A stretch of DNA of 64,000 nt. It comes from Gymnogyps californianus. Lineage: Eukaryota; Chordata; Aves; Accipitriformes; Cathartidae. The stretch lies in NCBI RefSeq assembly GCF_018139145.2, contig NC_059477.1, positions 37,950,502-38,014,501 of the forward strand, in the 5' to 3' direction. Under the pieces are notes generated by a model. The model was not told the DNA's origin. It did no database searches and was given only the letters and a program-made list of their open reading frames with translations. Position numbers and translations under genes: made by a program. Shown here in pieces: positions 59,339 through 64,000 of this stretch; positions within the stretch are counted from its first letter, which is position 1, and every line of letters begins with the position of its first letter.

Positions 59339-59894
59339 TGTCCTGGTTTCGGCTGGGATAGAGTTAATTTTCTTCTTAGTAGCTGGTATAGTGCTGTGTT
59401 TTGGATTTAGTAGGAAAAGAATGTTGATAACACACTGATGCTTTTAGTTGTTGCTAAGTAGTGTTTATACTAAGCCAAGGATTTTTCAGCTTCTCATGCC
59501 CAGCCAGCAAGAAGGCTGGAGGGGCACAAGAAGCTGGGAGGCGACACAGCCAGGACAGCTGACCCAAACTGGCCAAAGGGATATTCCATACCATATGACG
59601 TCATGCCCAGTATATAAACTGGGGGGAGTCAGCCGGGAGGGGTGGATCGCTGCTCGGGAACTAACTGGGCATCGGTCAGCGAGTGGTGAGCAATTGCATT
59701 GTGCATCACTTGTTTTGTATATTCTAATTCTTTTAGTATTACTATTGTCTTATTATTATCATTATTTTTCCTTCCTTCCTGTCCTATTAAACTGTCTTTA
59801 ACTCAACCCATGAAGTTTTTTTTTTCTACTCTCTCCCCCATCCCACTGGGTGGGGGGAATGAGCGAACGGCTGCGTGGTGCTTAGTTGCTGGCT
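59339..59894 (+). mobile_element. Solo LTR of the same avian ERV family, copy 5, with disrupted 3' end
   Basis: It begins TGTCCTGGTTTCGGCTGGGA and follows the family consensus to GTGGTGCTTAGTTGCTGGCT, then loses the expected GGGGTTAAACCACGACA terminus. In its place is a 50-bp patch of repeated AGTAACTAGTAA/GTTACTTAG words (59895-59946). AGTAA also lies immediately before the element (59334-59338), so the target duplication was probably AGTAA. The terminus appears to have been rearranged by local copying of the target-site sequence. Confidence 0.85.
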
Positions 59895-59946
59895 AAGTAA
59901 CTAGTAACTAGTTACTTAGTTGTGACAAGTGACAAGTAACTAGTAA
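59895..59946. repeat. Near-palindromic AGTAACTAG-rich patch at an LTR end
   Basis: The patch contains AAGTAACTAG, GTAACTAG, its inverted form CTAGTTACTT and two further AAGT-type repeats within about 50 bp. It could form a short hairpin. It replaces the last bases of the adjacent LTR and shares AGTAA with the 5' flank of that LTR. Confidence 0.75.
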
Positions 59947-62900
59947 GGGGATCAGACTGACTACCTGAGAAAGGGAAAGCTTTTATTTCTTTATCAGATG
60001 ATATAGGTGATATGCCCATCCTGCAAATAAGCTTCAGCCTTCCCTGTAAAGGGGAGCATACTGTTGGAGTGTATCTATGATAATGCAATTTTTACATCTC
60101 AAAAAATACTACCAATGAAGAGTAGTGGTACATTTTGGTTGGTTCTTCATTATGATATATACTAATCAAGGCCCCTCATCCACTCTGTAGAGGCCACTAA
60201 ACTTCATAAGATGTTGGTGTCATTCAAATGTGGCGACTAGAGTGTCCTCTCAGCTTTCATTATTTCAGATTTTTACTTATAGTGATATGGTACAATTTAG
60301 TTAATGATTAGAATACGATAGATTTTTTCTGGAATACCTGGAAATTTCTTTCTACAGTCTTCCAGATATCTAAAGAAGCTAAACCAAAGAAGTATACCAA
60401 AAGATTGCAGACTCAGTTGTCTGCAGTCAACAGCTTTCTCAAATCCTGTATTACTTCAATTTATTTTCCTTGCAGTCGATCAATATCTTCAAATGTATAA
60501 CCCATTATCAATGCAGCACTGTGATTGCATGAATCTGGTTTTCTCTGTGATGCCACTGTATGATTACATATCGGACTGGATGAAAATAACAAAAAAATGA
60601 CAAGGCAAAGTGCTCAAGGTTATGTGATGGTACAAAAAACACATTTTCACTACCTGTCAGTATTTCTGCCTATACTCACAGGGAAACATGCAGCAGTGGA
60701 AAGGCTGAGTTTATTTTTCACAGAGGTAGACAACAGACCAAGAACCTGCTGTTTTGCTCCAGCTGTGCATGGCAGGTGCTCCATTTGTATCAGTGGAGTT
60801 ACATTGCTGTAAGCACAGCGTAATGCCGGGATGGATCAGTCCCCAAGAAGATAGATTCCTCTCTTGTCCCCCTGTCTGGGGAAGATTAGAACCAGGGTGA
60901 CAGAGGGCAAATTTCCGAGACAGAAGTTTAACATCCCTCATCCAACTCAACACCAGGACACTTTCCATCTATGTGGTGCAGGAGTTCCCTCACATGAGAA
61001 CCCCCCAGCCTTTGGTTCACCCGGTGTTTCAGATGTTTTGTGCACTCGCACTGAGCTCATAAATCAGAATCATCATAACCAGCCTCTGGTTCATGCTTGC
61101 CAGTGCCATTACGGCATTGTTAAGGCACAGCAAATTCTGATTTCTTCTCTCACTTGAATTGCATTTTATAGTGAACTACTAGATATCTGTAGTTGAAGAG
61201 GATTGTGTTCATTTTGAAGGTAATAAAATGACTATATAAGCTAGCGAAAACAGCAGTTCACAAACAGAGAAGACACTCGACAGTGTCTTAAACCCGGAGT
61301 GAGATATCAACACTCTGAAACACAGAAATCTAATAAATTTTCTCTCTTCTGAGTTTCTGGTAATTTTTTTGCATTTACAAGCTTTCAGAAAAAGGCCACA
61401 TCTGGATTTCAATTAAGAGAAATCCCATCCCCTTCTGACCCAACCATTTCTGTTCCCAGAGAAGCAGCACACATTTCATACTCTGCCTGGAACAGGGTGG
61501 ACCAGGCTGGTTACCATATTCCTCTGTGCCATTCACCTAAGTCTTTGCTGGTCTTAGACTTCCTCCACACCTTTCTTCCCAAGCCCTGTGCCTTGGAGAC
61601 AGCCCCATCCTGGCCTACAACTAGCAGCTGACACTTCAAACACTTGTTTAAGCTTCTTGTAGACATGAGTATTTGTTACCTTTTCATTGCCATACTTCTC
61701 TTTGCAGCTGAGTTAGTTAGAAACTTACATTTTGTTTTTTAAAAGTAGGTATAACTTTTTTATATAATGGCATGAGGGAGACACCTTAAGCATCGCCATG
61801 TAATCTCAAGTGCTGCTCTCTCCTTTAATCTAATAAAATGCCCCAAACCAGTCTACTCTTCAGATGGAGACTGGCTCCTTCTCCTTAGCAAGATCATTTG
61901 GCTGTGGTCTCTTCTGCCTGTCAGTTCAGAAGATTATGGGCACCTTTAATTCTGATCAGGTGACAACTATTTCAGAATTCTGTGAAGAGTTTAAGAATTC
62001 ATTATTAACACAATTTAATAAATTTACAATTTGTGTAGTTTTAGAGCTATTAACATTTAGTAGTACATGCTGTCTAGCACATTTCTCATTCAGAAGAATG
62101 TCGTCAGAGAAATGCTCTTCTGACATATTACACTATGTGGGTCATCATTTAAAATTTGAAACATCTACCAGCACATAAATCTTATTTAAAATGTCAAGAG
62201 AGAATAGAAAAATTACACTGGTCTAAGAAGTCTTGTTACCAGAGTATTAAGGATTATCCCATTTCTCTATCTCTACTTTTCCACATTAATATTTTTTTCT
62301 GTATTTACTTGGTGAGAAAGGGGAAACAGAGCAGCTGTCAATAGGAAGCTCTAGGGAAATTCTGTTTTTCCATTAATACTTAATCTGCTGTTTTATTTGA
62401 TTAAGTTCTGGCATAACTTTCTTCTCCAGTCAGAGTGTGTTTAATTCCTAAATCTTCTGTATAGCCATCCAAGCATACCCTAATGTCTTCCCTCTCCCAA
62501 ATATTTAGAAATATAGCTTTGATTCTCCCTTCCTTCCTCTTTAGCATCCAGAATTTCTCCACATTCAGATGCTGGTTGGACTTCCCAGTCACCCGTGTTC
62601 CTTCTCTTACAATCACAAGCAGTAACTCCCAGAATAAATTCCTCAGCTCCTTTAAGTGAGGTACAGCTTCGACTTCCCAAGTTTTACAAAGGGTGTACTT
62701 CCAGGATTATTTTTGTAGCAACAAAAGCATTTTAAAGACTCATTGAGATTGCGATATTATTATAAATTTAGATAGGAGCTTAAGTTAGAGTTCATGATCC
62801 TTTACCTGTTTTTTATGTCAAAAACTGAAGAGTCAAATGTGTTGTAAAAGAGTTTAGGAACACACAACACACTGGAAGTAGGCACAGGCAAAAGTTAATC

Positions 62901-63107
62901 CCCACTTTGAAAAATGTGGAAATAGAGGATATGAGTAATAACTTTTATATTAGAGGTGCCCAGATCTGGAATTCGCAAATCAGAAAGCGATGTGGAGCTG
63001 CGTGCGAGCCACTAGCTGTGCATAGGCAGACAGACCAAACCAGCCAGGCTATTTAGCTTGTGCTGGGCTGACAGAGCAAGACAGCTTGTGGACCTAGCGT
63101 GCCTTAC

Positions 63108-63210
63108 ATCCAGACGGGTCAGCACATGAGCAAAGCAGTCGCGTGACTCTGTATCCATCTGTACAGGCACATTCACTCTTAGTAAAATTTGTGCTCTCAA
63201 ACCACCACTT
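63108..63210 (-). CDS. Candidate upstream exon of VWDE (cysteine-rich)
   Basis: Read on the minus strand, an acceptor-like ACCCATCACAG lies just above 63210 and a donor-like GGAT|GTAAGG sits at 63107-63106. The 103 bp between them are open. They start KWWFESTNFT, which carries an N-glycosylation sequon, and contain ECACTDGYRVTRLLC, resembling the C-x-C-x2-GY-x6-C end of an EGF-type module. The donor leaves phase 1, which matches the phase-1 acceptor of the large VWDE exon. The acceptor has a weak pyrimidine tract, and I cannot match the peptide to a remembered VWDE segment. It could be a chance open stretch. Confidence 0.35.
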
Positions 63211-64000
63211 CTGTGATGGGTAAATTTACTCACTTGTTGCTTTAATGATGAAATTAAAAGGTGAACATCTAGTTCACCGTCCCTGAGCTATGTTTCAGGC
63301 TGATAGAAAATGAGATTGTGCTGCTGATGTTGCTACCTGGTGAGCAATTTTCTTCCCCTTCACCTACCAAAATCATGAGCAATAGGGAATATTCTATGGA
63401 GTCTGCATCACTCAGCCACTTCTGATTAGAACTATTCCTCTGCTTCAGACTCTTTTGTTTGTCAAACGTGGCTGCAGCTGCACATACACAGTTCTGTAAC
63501 ACCATTCATAATTTGCAATGCAAATTTGTTTTGTGTGTATGAAATACAAAATTATTCTGCTCTAACACAATGCTTTATGCGGAGGAGAAAACCTGGGATC
63601 TTCAGCCAGCTCACCCACTAAACTTTGTTTATGAATCTCCCTGTATTCAGAGTAAATGATTCCCACAAATGGAATGGGGTCTAGACTTTGCCATCGAGGA
63701 GGTCCTTTTCCAGTTCTGGGATGTTGAAATCCTATGAGTATATGAGAAAATATTACCTCAAGAAGAGATAGTGTGTTTGCTTATGTCGCATTAAAAGTCT
63801 TTTGGTTTTGTTTGCATCTTTGTGCAGTTCATTTGCCTCTAGGTTTTCAGAACAATATAATTGACATCTCAATTCATTAACTGATGTATTTAAAGAAAAT
63901 GGGGGTTCTGAGATGCTTGGTCAGGAAGCAAACAGTTCATGAATATAGAAATGATATTACCAACTACATGTCAGAGAACCTTTTCAGTCTTATCTAAGAT
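63211..64000. other. Window end, no gene seen
   Basis: About 790 bp with no recognised exon or repeat. The next VWDE exons are expected beyond 64000. Confidence 0.5.

Larger units (their letters stand above)
57527..63107 (-). other. VWDE: Intron (or introns) upstream of the large VWDE exon
   Basis: 5.6 kb containing a solo LTR (59339-59894) and a small direct repeat of GTAGGTAAATACA near 58940 and 58970. The segment 57665-57900 is moderately GC-rich with an open plus-strand frame of 63 codons but no recognised domain. No VWF D or EGF exon was recognised on the minus strand. Confidence 0.55.

Overview
This is a vertebrate, almost certainly avian, genomic window. It is AT-rich, with coding sequence confined to short exons bounded by canonical GT/AG splice sites. 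It carries CR1 LINE copies with the characteristic 3' ends made of ATTCTATG-type octamers, and five solo LTRs of one endogenous-retrovirus family common in bird genomes. There are no operons, ribosome-binding sites, CRISPR arrays or rRNA/tRNA genes.

One gene can be recognised. It is the 3' half of VWDE (von Willebrand factor D and EGF domain-containing protein), transcribed on the minus strand, so its N-to-C order runs from high to low coordinates. The window shows one large exon (56636-57526, 297 codons) encoding a Ser/Thr-rich linker and a thrombospondin-type EGF module. It is followed by six EGF exons of exactly 96 bp, all phase 1-1 (46027, 45158, 42120, 40434, 25606, 24350), and a 98-bp last recognisable EGF exon (17239-17336). 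All seven small modules share the spacing C-x3-C-x5-C-x5-C-x1-C-x8-C, and every junction splices in frame. A weaker candidate upstream exon lies at 63108-63210. The 5' half of the gene, including the VWF type D domain, should lie beyond 64000.

Layout: 1-17181 is downstream of VWDE. I see no gene in it, only two CR1 fragments, an ancient LINE relic (about 12400-13960) and one solo LTR (15688-16324). A 127-bp tandem duplication (16972-17225) abuts the last exon. 17239-57526 is exons and introns of VWDE; introns range from 0.77 to 14.7 kb and hold three solo LTRs, four CR1 pieces and a 28-bp tandem duplication. 57527-64000 is the next intron(s), with a fifth solo LTR that has a rearranged 3' end. 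I found no undescribed biological system. The points most worth a second look are the ambiguous 3' end of VWDE beside the local duplication, the uniform EGF exon array, the fast-evolving-looking linker exon and the cluster of solo LTRs with intact target-site duplications.
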